Source: Neoalteromonas facilis (GTDB taxonomy: Bacteria; Pseudomonadota; Gammaproteobacteria; Enterobacterales; Alteromonadaceae). From it: DNA of 64,000 bases. Under the pieces are notes generated by a model, which worked only from the letters and a program-made list of their open reading frames with translations, had not been told where the DNA came from and did not search any database. Below, one piece after another: positions 9,618-17,075 of the stretch; the first letter of the stretch is position 1; each line of letters starts with the position of its first letter. The position numbers and the translations under genes are program-made. The stretch covers positions 248,001 through 312,000 of the forward strand of contig NZ_PEAY01000004.1 in the NCBI RefSeq assembly GCF_002807665.1, written 5' to 3'.

Positions 9618-9982
9618 ACCGATTTGAATGGCTCTTCATCGGATTCAGAAAGTATTTTGTATGGATCTTCTTCTAGAGCCTTTGCTGCCGAGCGATAGAC
9701 ATCTGCATTTTCATTTAGGGTAGAGAGTAAGTGCGTTTGTTGCGTTGCAAAATTATCCAAAAAGTCAGCCGCTACGTTTAACAATGAGATTGCAGCGGAA
9801 ATTGCCGGAACGCCTTCAAAATCACTCTCAGGATCCTTACTAAGGGTACGAGCGAGCCTTGCATATATCAACATATTTTCAGCCATCTGTGGCATGATAG
9901 CTTCATTTTGTTCACCAATATCTTTAGTGAGCTTTGCCATTCCGATCAATAGATTAGACGCCACATCAATCACTGTAATCAT
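9614..9982 (-). CDS. Small helical protein, unknown function
   Basis: This 122-residue protein is rich in Ala, Leu, Glu and Asp and is predicted by eye to be nearly all helical, with heptad-like spacing in the middle (MPQMAENMLIYARLARTLS) and an acidic C terminus. It has no signal peptide, cysteine or membrane segment. It ends four bases inside the stop of the convergent zinc-finger gene and lies 85 bases downstream of the secreted paralog on the same strand, so it is probably transcribed with that gene. No family was recognised. Confidence 0.65.
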   Translation of the reverse strand: MITVIDVASNLLIGMAKLTKDIGEQNEAIMPQMAENMLIYARLARTLSKDPESDFEGVPAISAAISLLNVAADFLDNFATQQTHLLSTLNENADVYRSAAKALEEDPYKILSESDEEPFKSV

Positions 9983-10067
9983 GTTATTCCAGAAAGCTTA
10001 CAACGCAATAAGAAAGCTTTTTTCTTCCCGATACATTTATCCACTGATATTGCTCATTTAACCTAAG

Positions 10068-11462
10068 TTAACCTCCGCCACGTAAAATATCTAGCAGAGC
10101 CTGCTGTTTTTGCAGAGGGTCTTTTATCGAATCTAAATAAACAATATTCGCATAGTTTGGCAGCGCTTGTTTCATGTAAGACATTAGCTTTTCTTTGGCA
10201 ATTACCATTGAATCACAGCCGTATGTAGTTATTAGTTTTTTATAGTCGGCCTCATAGGCATCATTGATGTCTGTGCTTTTCAGAGCAAGGTCGACTGTAC
10301 CACTGGCAGCAGATAGCATCATCTGCCGGGCTTTTTGTTCAAGAGCGATGTCATATCCCCAGTAAATCAGGGGATCGGCGTATATACCTGTACCCACATT
10401 GTGATAGCTGGTGCATCGAGTATATGACCCGTACATATTGCTTGTCGTCGTTTCAATTGCACACCCGGCACGGGTATTTATTTCAATTTTGTTTTCAGGC
10501 AAGGATGCTGGACAGTTTCTTGATACGCTTTGAATGTAACCTGCAAGATGTGCATATAGCTCGCCTTTTAGAACCCCTTTTTGTTGTCTGTTACCATTAA
10601 AAAGGGCGTCAAGCTGTCGCCCACGTTTCATTTGTGCGAAATCTATATTGACCTGTCCAGAAAATGGAACTGTCTTAGAGCTTCCGGAAGGTGGGCTGAC
10701 AGGCTCTTTAGCAATGTCGCTTTGTGGTGGTTCGACGACTTCAGAATTAGGCTTTGACGGCCAAGAGCTATCCTTTAAATGGTTCAATGCGGATTTCAAT
10801 GATTCATAGACTTCAAATTCTTGACCCTGCGTCAATCCATCATTTGCGAAATAAGTACTACAGCCGTTGTAGTAATAACCATGTTTTAATTTGCGAACTA
10901 TTCTAGCATCTGAATTTTCATCGCTGAAACTAGCTACATCATCGGAAAATTTTTTCGCCTCCTCAACACAGGTTCTTTGACACAGTTCTCTCGAACTAGC
11001 ATGCAACATGTCGCAATATTCTGGCAGTACAGTGAACAACTCATTTACCTTGCGTATATTTACGCCACCATCTGCGTCTAGAAAATTGAGATCTACCTCG
11101 GTGAATGTCTTATTTTTCTGTTTTGCAGATTGAGATGATGGAGCTGTTGGAGGTCGAAACTGTAGTTCGGTTGATTCTGACATAAGTTTCACGGCTTGAG
11201 GGTTCATCATATCTTTCGGGCTGCTCATCATTGCCAGGTAACAGTTCTTTTGTGCGTCAATGATTTTGTCCACATTCCCAAACACGTCATCAAGATTAGC
11301 AACCCTACTGGCAGCGTTGCTGCATACCGTCTGGCAATTCGAATTGCTGCACTTATCAGCCGTATCATTGAGTAGCGCAGAGTAATATTCAATCGTTTTT
11401 TCTTGAGCAGTAGCGGTGAAGTGAAAAGTAACGAACGAGATTAAAACGATGGCCCTTAACAT
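10068..11462 (-). CDS. Secreted cysteine-rich protein, paralog of the 6548-8470 product
   Basis: The ATG at 11462 is chosen because AAGGGAA lies upstream of it and it opens into a signal peptide (MLRAIVLISFVTFHFTATAQ). An upstream ATG at 11567 would add 35 residues unlike an export signal. The 464-residue product has two four-cysteine segments (Cys 38, 43, 47, 74 and Cys 150, 161, 165, 201), each with a Cx3C core. After a Pro/Ser-rich linker comes a block with LPENKIEI and VGTGIY and three cysteines (about residues 309-361). The block matches the plus-strand paralog, including seven residues from the third Cys to GTG. Both ribosome binding sites share AAGGGAA. Function is unknown; export to the periplasm is inferred. 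Confidence 0.75.
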   Translation of the reverse strand: MLRAIVLISFVTFHFTATAQEKTIEYYSALLNDTADKCSNSNCQTVCSNAASRVANLDDVFGNVDKIIDAQKNCYLAMMSSPKDMMNPQAVKLMSESTELQFRPPTAPSSQSAKQKNKTFTEVDLNFLDADGGVNIRKVNELFTVLPEYCDMLHASSRELCQRTCVEEAKKFSDDVASFSDENSDARIVRKLKHGYYYNGCSTYFANDGLTQGQEFEVYESLKSALNHLKDSSWPSKPNSEVVEPPQSDIAKEPVSPPSGSSKTVPFSGQVNIDFAQMKRGRQLDALFNGNRQQKGVLKGELYAHLAGYIQSVSRNCPASLPENKIEINTRAGCAIETTTSNMYGSYTRCTSYHNVGTGIYADPLIYWGYDIALEQKARQMMLSAASGTVDLALKSTDINDAYEADYKKLITTYGCDSMVIAKEKLMSYMKQALPNYANIVYLDSIKDPLQKQQALLDILRGGG

Positions 11463-11669
11463 TCCGAAATTCCCTTTTGGTTTGCTGAATAGATAAGTAA
11501 TCAGTATAGAAAGAACTATACGTCTATGCCACTTGTCACTTAAAGAACTCTTTAGATGCGCTTTCATCCCACATCATCACGCGGATAAGCGCGATTTATA
11601 TTGCGCAATAGCAATAAAAAACGCTCGTTTTGATCAAATAACTGCTAGTTTTATAGCACTTAGCATATG

Positions 11670-11699
11670 AAGCCTGTCACATGAAATTGGCAGGCTTTT
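11670..11699 (+). promoter_or_regulatory. Terminator-like hairpin in the leader of the acetolactate synthase-like gene
   Basis: AAGCCTGTC and GGCAGGCTT pair over nine positions (one G-T) around a ten-base loop and are followed by TTT, ending 16 bases before the start codon. The divergent gene on the other side cannot use it as a terminator, so it may attenuate the downstream operon. A perfect palindrome TATTGCGCAATA lies at 11599-11610 and could be an operator. Confidence 0.45.
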
Positions 11700-11715
11700 C
11701 AGTCAGGGTAGGCAG

Positions 11716-13356
11716 ATGAAAGCATCCGATTTATTTGTGAAAGCACTTGAAGCCGAAGGCGTAGAGTATGTATTTGGCATACCGGGAGAAGAAAATCTCG
11801 ATTTACTTGAGTCTTTGCGCCACTCATCGATAAAACTGATTTTAACCCGTCATGAACAGGGCGCTGGTTTTATGGCCGCCACATATGGTCGACTTACCGG
11901 CAAAGTAGGAGTGTGTTTATCTACGCTTGGGCCGGGTGCCACCAATTTAGTGACGCCAGCGGCCTATGCTCAACTCGGTGCGATGCCGATGCTGATGATC
12001 ACCGGTCAGAAGCCCATCAAAACCAGTAAGCAGGGGCGATTCCAAGTGATCGATGTGGTCGACATGATGCGCCCAATCACCAAGTACACTACACAAGTTG
12101 TCAGTGGTGACCGCATTCCATCAGTGGTGCGCGAAGCATTCCGTTTGGCGCATGAAGAACGGCCTGGTGCGGTACATATTGAGCTACCAGAAGATATTGC
12201 AGCGGAGCCGACCAAAGCGGCGTTGATTAAGCCCAGCGTTTCCAGACGTCCTATTGCTGAATATAAAGCGATCAATCGAGCGGTAGAAATGATTGAAGCC
12301 GCGACCTCACCAGTATTGATGATTGGCGCTGGCGCAAACCGTAAATTAACCTCAAAAATGTTGCGTGAATTTGTCAGTAAGACCGGTATCCCGTTCATTA
12401 CTACGCAAATGGGTAAAGGGGTTATTGATGAAACCGATCCTCTTTTCATGGGCAATACCGCTTTGTCCGATGGCGACTTTGTGCACCGCGTGATCAACCG
12501 TGCTGATCTCATCATTAACGTAGGCCATGACGTGGTAGAAAAGCCTCCGTTTTTTATGCACGAAGATGGCAAGCAAGTGATCCATATCAACTTCGACTCT
12601 GCCGCCGTCGACCCTGTGTATTTCCCACAGTTAGAGGTGGTGGGTGACATAGCCAACAGCATTTGGCAAATCAACGAGAGAATTGCGCCGCAGAGCAGTT
12701 GGAAGTTGGACTTTTACCGAGATGTTCATGACGCGTATGTGAGCCATCGACAAGACAGTGAAAAAGATGAACGCTTCCCTATTTTACCTGAGCGCTTTGT
12801 CAAAATTGTCCGTGAAGCCATGCCCAAAGATGGCATTGTGACGCTCGACAATGGCGTATACAAAATATGGTTTGCACGTAATTACCCTGCCTATTTCCCG
12901 AATACGCTATTGCTAGATAACGCACTGGCAACGATGGGGGCAGGGCTGCCATCAGCTATGGCCGCTAAAATGGTTCATCCAGACAAACCTGTCATCACCG
13001 TATGTGGCGATGGCGGTTTTATGATGAACAGTCAGGAATTAGAAACGGCTGTGCGCCTGAATTTGCATATTGTGGTGCTGATATTACGCGACGATGCCTA
13101 TGGCATGATCAAGTGGAAACAAGCCCACATGAACTTTGATAATTACGGGTTGGATTATGGCAATCCAGACTTCGTTAAATACGTTGAAGCCTATGGTGGA
13201 AAAGGCTGGCGTATATCTTCTTCTGATGAATTAGGCCCATTACTGACTCGCTGCTTGAGTGAGCCTGCGGTGCATTTAATTGATGTACCTGTCGATTACA
13301 GCCTAAACGATCAAACCTTGAATAAAACAATTAAAGAACTGAGCCGGGAATTATAA
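11716..13356 (+). CDS. Acetolactate synthase large subunit-like thiamine diphosphate enzyme
   Basis: This 546-residue enzyme has the three thiamine diphosphate-enzyme domains in order. The N-terminal pyrimidine-binding domain includes the catalytic Glu in RHEQGAGFMAA. The central domain is about residues 190-330. The C-terminal domain holds the diphosphate/Mg motif GDGGFMMNSQELETAV. It resembles catabolic, small-subunit-independent acetolactate synthases, which join two pyruvates and release CO2; no ilvN-like gene follows. It lies nine bases before an aldehyde dehydrogenase, so an aldehyde-producing carboligase or decarboxylase is also possible. The start ATG is well placed behind AGGGTAGGC. 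Confidence 0.82.
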   Translation: MKASDLFVKALEAEGVEYVFGIPGEENLDLLESLRHSSIKLILTRHEQGAGFMAATYGRLTGKVGVCLSTLGPGATNLVTPAAYAQLGAMPMLMITGQKPIKTSKQGRFQVIDVVDMMRPITKYTTQVVSGDRIPSVVREAFRLAHEERPGAVHIELPEDIAAEPTKAALIKPSVSRRPIAEYKAINRAVEMIEAATSPVLMIGAGANRKLTSKMLREFVSKTGIPFITTQMGKGVIDETDPLFMGNTALSDGDFVHRVINRADLIINVGHDVVEKPPFFMHEDGKQVIHINFDSAAVDPVYFPQLEVVGDIANSIWQINERIAPQSSWKLDFYRDVHDAYVSHRQDSEKDERFPILPERFVKIVREAMPKDGIVTLDNGVYKIWFARNYPAYFPNTLLLDNALATMGAGLPSAMAAKMVHPDKPVITVCGDGGFMMNSQELETAVRLNLHIVVLILRDDAYGMIKWKQAHMNFDNYGLDYGNPDFVKYVEAYGGKGWRISSSDELGPLLTRCLSEPAVHLIDVPVDYSLNDQTLNKTIKELSREL

Positions 13357-13365
13357 GGAGTCATT

Positions 13366-14805
13366 ATGTCCAGTCTACAATCGGCCTATCCCTATTACTT
13401 AGCCAGCAAACCCGTGTTTGCTAATGAAGACTTGAAAGTCACCAATAAATATACCGGAGAGGTCGCCACAACGGTCGCAATGGCTGATGCTTCTGTGATT
13501 GATCAAGCGATAGCGGCAGCTGAGCAAGCCCAGCCCGCCATGACCGCTATGCGTCCGTATGAGCGTCAAAAAGTATTGGAGCATTGCATCAAACGCTTCA
13601 CTGAACGATTTGAAGAGCTTGCCTATGCGCTGTGCATCGAAGCTGGCAAACCGATCAAAGATGCGCGTGGCGAAGTCACGCGCTTAATCGATACGTTTCG
13701 TATTGCCGCGGAAGAATCTGTGCGCATCAATGGGGAGGTTATGAACCTTGAAATTACAGAACGCGCAAAGGGTTACACCGGTATGTATAAACACGTGCCG
13801 ATTGGCCCGTGTTCTTTTATTTCACCGTTTAACTTTCCGCTCAATTTGGCGGCTCACAAAGTCGCTCCGGCGATAGCAGCGGGCTGTACTTTTGTATTAA
13901 AGCCTGCGTCTCGTACGCCACTGGGCGCCATCATAATGGGAGAAGTACTGGCTGAAACCAGCTTGCCTGAAGGCGCATTTTCAATTCTGCCTTGTTCCCG
14001 TGACGGTGCTGATTTATTCACGACGGATGACCGTTTCAAATTACTCAGTTTCACGGGCTCTCCTGATGTGGGTTGGGATCTGAAAGCTAGAGCGGGTAAA
14101 AAGCCGGTTATTTTAGAGTTGGGCGGCAATGCAGCATGTATTGTGGATGAAGATGCAGACCTTACCGATGCCATTGAGCGCATAGTGTTTGGTGCCTATT
14201 ACCAATCAGGGCAAAGCTGTATCAGTGTGCAACGTATATTAGTACATGACAGTATTTACGAGTCGTTTAAACAGCGCTATGTCGAAAAAGTTGCCAACTT
14301 GGTACACGGCGACCCCTTGGATGAAACCACCTTTATCGGCCCCATGATTGCAGAATCTGAAGCCAAGCGTTTGGAAGATTGGATCTCTGAAGCGGTTGAC
14401 GGTGGAGCTACCTTGTTGTGTGGCGGAAAGCGTGAGGGAGCAATGCTGCAAGCCACGGTTTTGGAGAATGCGCCTCATGCGTCTAAGGTCAATGCGGAAG
14501 AAGCCTTTGGCCCAGTGTCTATCATCAGTTCATTCAGTGATTACGATGAAGCGCTTGAGCGCGTAAATGATAGTCAGTTTGGTTTACAAGCCGGTGTATT
14601 CACTCGTGATATTTACAAAGCACAAAAAGCTTGGGATGAATTGCATGTTGGTGGTGTCGTGATTGGCGATGTACCGAGCTGGCGTGTGGATAACATGCCC
14701 TATGGTGGCGTTAAAGAGTCTGGATTGGGTAGGGAAGGGATCCGCTACGCCATTGCTGATATGACTGAAATACGCTTGATGGTGATCAGAAACCCCAATC
14801 CTTGA
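13366..14805 (+). CDS. NAD(P)-dependent aldehyde dehydrogenase
   Basis: The 479-residue length and motifs fit the ALDH superfamily. FISPFNFPLNLAAHKVAPA is the cofactor-binding stretch, ILELGGNAACIVDEDAD carries the general base Glu, and YYQSGQSCISVQRI carries the catalytic Cys. The C-terminal PYGGVKESGLGREG is also typical. It resembles the lactaldehyde or non-phosphorylating glyceraldehyde-3-phosphate dehydrogenase branch, but the substrate cannot be fixed. It follows the thiamine diphosphate enzyme by nine bases with AAGGAG as ribosome binding site, so the two act together, probably oxidising an aldehyde linked to that enzyme. Confidence 0.9.
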   Translation: MSSLQSAYPYYLASKPVFANEDLKVTNKYTGEVATTVAMADASVIDQAIAAAEQAQPAMTAMRPYERQKVLEHCIKRFTERFEELAYALCIEAGKPIKDARGEVTRLIDTFRIAAEESVRINGEVMNLEITERAKGYTGMYKHVPIGPCSFISPFNFPLNLAAHKVAPAIAAGCTFVLKPASRTPLGAIIMGEVLAETSLPEGAFSILPCSRDGADLFTTDDRFKLLSFTGSPDVGWDLKARAGKKPVILELGGNAACIVDEDADLTDAIERIVFGAYYQSGQSCISVQRILVHDSIYESFKQRYVEKVANLVHGDPLDETTFIGPMIAESEAKRLEDWISEAVDGGATLLCGGKREGAMLQATVLENAPHASKVNAEEAFGPVSIISSFSDYDEALERVNDSQFGLQAGVFTRDIYKAQKAWDELHVGGVVIGDVPSWRVDNMPYGGVKESGLGREGIRYAIADMTEIRLMVIRNPNP

Positions 14806-14844
14806 TACGTGTACCTTGCGCGTGGCGAATCAGGCTGCGCGCAG

Positions 14845-15306
14845 TTATGCCGCAACGTAAGTAAGATAAGCCAGAACCGCATAGCGGGTGGTTTTCCCCA
14901 AGGCCACTAACACAACAAACCAGCCAAAGCGTATGCGTAACATGCCCGCTACAACGGTGATGGGGTCGCCGATAATCGGCACCCATGCAAAGCAAAGCGC
15001 CACCAAACCGTATTTATCGAAACGATGGCGCGCCTTTTGAAGGTCGGCATCTGTCATCCGTAACCACTTGTGCGCAACGGCATCACTGGCCCAAAGGCCA
15101 ATACCGTAATTGATCACAGAGCCTAGTACATTGCCAATCGACGCAACAATTATAACGTTGGCATAGCCAAACCCATTGACCAATAAACTCACAAACACAG
15201 CTTCGCTACCAAACGGTAGCAGCGTGGCGGCTAGTAATGCGGTTAAAAATAAGCCGAGCAATCCCATTTGGGAAAGTTGCTCGGCTAATTCAATAAATAC
15301 AGGCAT
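14845..15306 (-). CDS. YqaA family membrane protein (VTT/DedA-like)
   Basis: This 153-residue protein has four or five hydrophobic segments. It carries the VTT-domain features LLPFGSEAVFVSLL, ASIGNVLGSVINYGIG, and FAWVPIIGDPITVVAGMLRI with its conserved Pro and Gly-Asp-Pro. Members of this superfamily sit in the inner membrane and some translocate phospholipids or undecaprenyl phosphate; YqaA itself has no settled role. It is convergent with the aldehyde dehydrogenase and lies 28 bases downstream of the VOC gene on the same strand. Confidence 0.85.
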   Translation of the reverse strand: MPVFIELAEQLSQMGLLGLFLTALLAATLLPFGSEAVFVSLLVNGFGYANVIIVASIGNVLGSVINYGIGLWASDAVAHKWLRMTDADLQKARHRFDKYGLVALCFAWVPIIGDPITVVAGMLRIRFGWFVVLVALGKTTRYAVLAYLTYVAA

Positions 15307-15334
15307 ACTGAGGCAAAGACCTCAAGAGAGCGCG

Positions 15335-15715
15335 TTATTTTGGACGATGCAATGCACAGACCTTATTGCCAGAGGGGTCGCGTAAGTACGCAAGGTATAG
15401 TTTCATCGTCGCTCCTTCACGCATTCCTGGTGGATCTTCACAGTCTGTTCCACCGTTTTTAAGACCGGCTGCATGCCAAGCATCAACCGCTTCTGGAGTG
15501 GTGGCCGCAAACCCGATGGTCATGCCGTTGCCATGACATGCAGGCTCACCGTTAAGTGGTTTGGTAAGCGCTAATACGCCCTTCTCGGTCATGTAAAAAC
15601 AGCGACCTTTTTCATCAATGACGCCAGGTTTAATACCTAGCTCACCCAAAATCGCATCATAAAACGCTTTAGATGCCTCTATATCGTTTGCACCTAACAT
15701 AATATGACTAAACAT
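15335..15715 (-). CDS. VOC family (glyoxalase/bleomycin-resistance fold) protein
   Basis: The protein has 126 residues and the start MFSHIMLGANDIEASKAFYDAILGELG, typical of the vicinal-oxygen-chelate fold with its first metal His at position 4. The later parts GFAATTPEAVDAWHAAGLKNGG and YLAYLRDPSGNKVCALH fit the second beta-alpha-beta-beta-beta module. It is a cytoplasmic single-subunit protein, likely dimeric; the reaction is not deducible. CAGGAGAAACACC before the ATG is a strong ribosome binding site. Related proteins are commonly annotated only as VOC family. Confidence 0.85.
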   Translation of the reverse strand: MFSHIMLGANDIEASKAFYDAILGELGIKPGVIDEKGRCFYMTEKGVLALTKPLNGEPACHGNGMTIGFAATTPEAVDAWHAAGLKNGGTDCEDPPGMREGATMKLYLAYLRDPSGNKVCALHRPK

Positions 15716-15836
15716 GGTGTTTCTCCTGTGTGAATGGAAGCATAACGCTAACGCCGAATATAACGGCAGTGAACTGACATATGCTGATAGTTAACTATTT
15801 TTATTGGCTATAGCGCCTTTATTTTCGCGTATCAAT

Positions 15837-15863
15837 TGTAAGCTGTGTTGCACACAGCTTACA
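15837..15863 (-). terminator. Perfect hairpin after the DUF2237 gene
   Basis: TGTAAGCTGTG and CACAGCTTACA pair perfectly over 11 bases with a five-base loop, six bases past the minus-strand stop. There is no T tract, so it may be a weak terminator or an mRNA-stabilising 3' stem. Confidence 0.5.
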
Positions 15864-15868
15864 TGCGA

Positions 15869-16225
15869 CTATGCAGCGTACTTTTCAAGTAAGGTTAAGG
15901 GAATTACCGTAAGGGCAGCTTCATTAACTGCAGCCAACAGTACTTTGGGTGCGACGCCGGCTTTCTCAGCCTCTAACCAGCGCGCGGCACATAAACACCA
16001 GCGGTCGCCTGCTTTTAGGCCAGGAAAACCATATTGTGGTTGAGGGGTTATCAAATCATTTCCGCGCGCTTTGGAAAACGCGAGAAAATCATCGTTCATG
16101 ATGGCGCATACACTGTGATTGCCAACATCGCTTGCCGGCACATAGCAGAAACCTTCGCGAGTGTAGCCAGTGTTTCCGCAGCATAGATGCAATGGACCAC
16201 CTAAAACATTACGCGCATTTGCCAT
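15869..16225 (-). CDS. DUF2237 family protein
   Basis: This 118-residue protein has the full DUF2237 signature. It begins NVLGGPLHLCCGNTGYTREGFC, continues with DVGNHSVCAIMNDDFLAFSKARGNDL, and has GFPGLKAGDRWCLCAARWLEA near the middle. The conserved cysteines and Gly-Asp-Arg-Trp-Cys suggest a metal or redox site, but no function is established. AAGGAAG precedes the ATG. It is divergent from ubiG with only 34 bases between the starts, so the two promoters overlap. Confidence 0.88.
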   Translation of the reverse strand: MANARNVLGGPLHLCCGNTGYTREGFCYVPASDVGNHSVCAIMNDDFLAFSKARGNDLITPQPQYGFPGLKAGDRWCLCAARWLEAEKAGVAPKVLLAAVNEAALTVIPLTLLEKYAA

Positions 16226-16259
16226 TAAGTAATCTTCCTTTCAATTTGACCGTATAATC

Positions 16260-17060
16260 ATGAAACAAACCGATTTGATTGTTAATAGTTTCATGCTTGA
16301 TAAGAGTCAATTAACTCAACCAGTTGATACCAATACGACATTGTCGCCGCAGGAGATCGCAAAGTTTGATCAAATGGCGCAGGAATGGTGGGATCCGCAA
16401 GGCAAGTTCAAAACTGCATTGGCATTTAACCAAGCTCGTTTAGCGTGGTTTATTCCGCGTATTGCAGAACATTTTGGACGCGATAGTAAAGCAGCAAATT
16501 GCTTAATGGACCTCAGCGTTCTGGATGTTGGCTGTGGCGGCGGATTAGTATCTGAAGGGCTCGCCCGTCTAGGTGCAAACGTGACTGGAATCGATGCCAG
16601 TGCAGTCAGCATTGAAGTTGCGCGCAGGCACGCCAAGCACAGTGGCCTGCCAATTGAGTACTCTCATCAATTGAGTTCATCTTTGGTTGAAGAGGGTCGC
16701 CAGTTTGATGTGGTGGTTAATGCTGAAGTGATTGAACATGTGCCTGATCAGGCGCGTTTAATCCAAGAATGCTGCCAGCTAGTTAAACCTGGTGGCATGC
16801 TTATTTTGGCTACGTTAAACAGAACTTTCAAAAGCTTCATCATTGCGATTGTAGGGGCCGAATATGTCATGCGTTACTTACCTATTGGTACACATGACTG
16901 GCGTTATTTTGTTAAGCCACGTGAATTGGAGGCGATGGTTAATCAACAAGGGTTGGTGCTTGAGTCTGGTACCGGCATGAAGCTGAATATCATCACCAAG
17001 CACTGGGAACTAACGCATAATCAATCGGTTAATTATGCGCAGATTTACAAGAAGCCATAG
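16260..17060 (+). CDS. ubiG: UbiG, ubiquinone biosynthesis O-methyltransferase
   Basis: This SAM-dependent methyltransferase carries out both O-methylations of ubiquinone synthesis. The 266 residues contain the UbiG opening EIAKFDQMAQEWWDPQGKFK, the SAM motif VLDVGCGGGLVSEGLARLG, and the later VVNAEVIEHVPDQ and GTHDWRYFVKPREL. The family's usual length is about 240 residues. An in-frame ATG 33 bases further in (residue 12) may be the true start, since no clear ribosome binding site precedes the first and TATAAT lies immediately before it. The stop codon forms the loop of the terminator. Confidence 0.93.
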   Translation: MKQTDLIVNSFMLDKSQLTQPVDTNTTLSPQEIAKFDQMAQEWWDPQGKFKTALAFNQARLAWFIPRIAEHFGRDSKAANCLMDLSVLDVGCGGGLVSEGLARLGANVTGIDASAVSIEVARRHAKHSGLPIEYSHQLSSSLVEEGRQFDVVVNAEVIEHVPDQARLIQECCQLVKPGGMLILATLNRTFKSFIIAIVGAEYVMRYLPIGTHDWRYFVKPRELEAMVNQQGLVLESGTGMKLNIITKHWELTHNQSVNYAQIYKKP

Positions 17061-17075
17061 TGGCTTCTTGTTTAT
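17049..17075. terminator. Bidirectional terminator shared by ubiG and the acyltransferase gene
   Basis: AAGAAGCCA, loop TAG, TGGCTTCTT is a perfect nine-pair stem followed by GTTTATTT. The three-base loop is the ubiG stop codon itself. The convergent gene's stop begins three bases further on, so the hairpin serves both strands. Confidence 0.8.

Noticed and set aside
9991-10025. AAAGCTT...AAGCTTTTTT hairpin between the two minus-strand genes
   Set aside because: It has the T tract only for the plus strand, where no gene ends nearby, and the stem is AT-rich with a long loop.
10068-11567. Longer start (ATG 11567) for the second secreted protein
   Set aside because: It adds 35 residues that are not a signal peptide, while the ATG at 11462 has a ribosome binding site and a signal peptide directly after it.
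12006-12674. Long minus-strand open frame of 222 codons across the acetolactate synthase-like gene
   Set aside because: It lies wholly inside a clear thiamine diphosphate enzyme gene, has no ribosome binding site, and its composition is that of an antisense frame.
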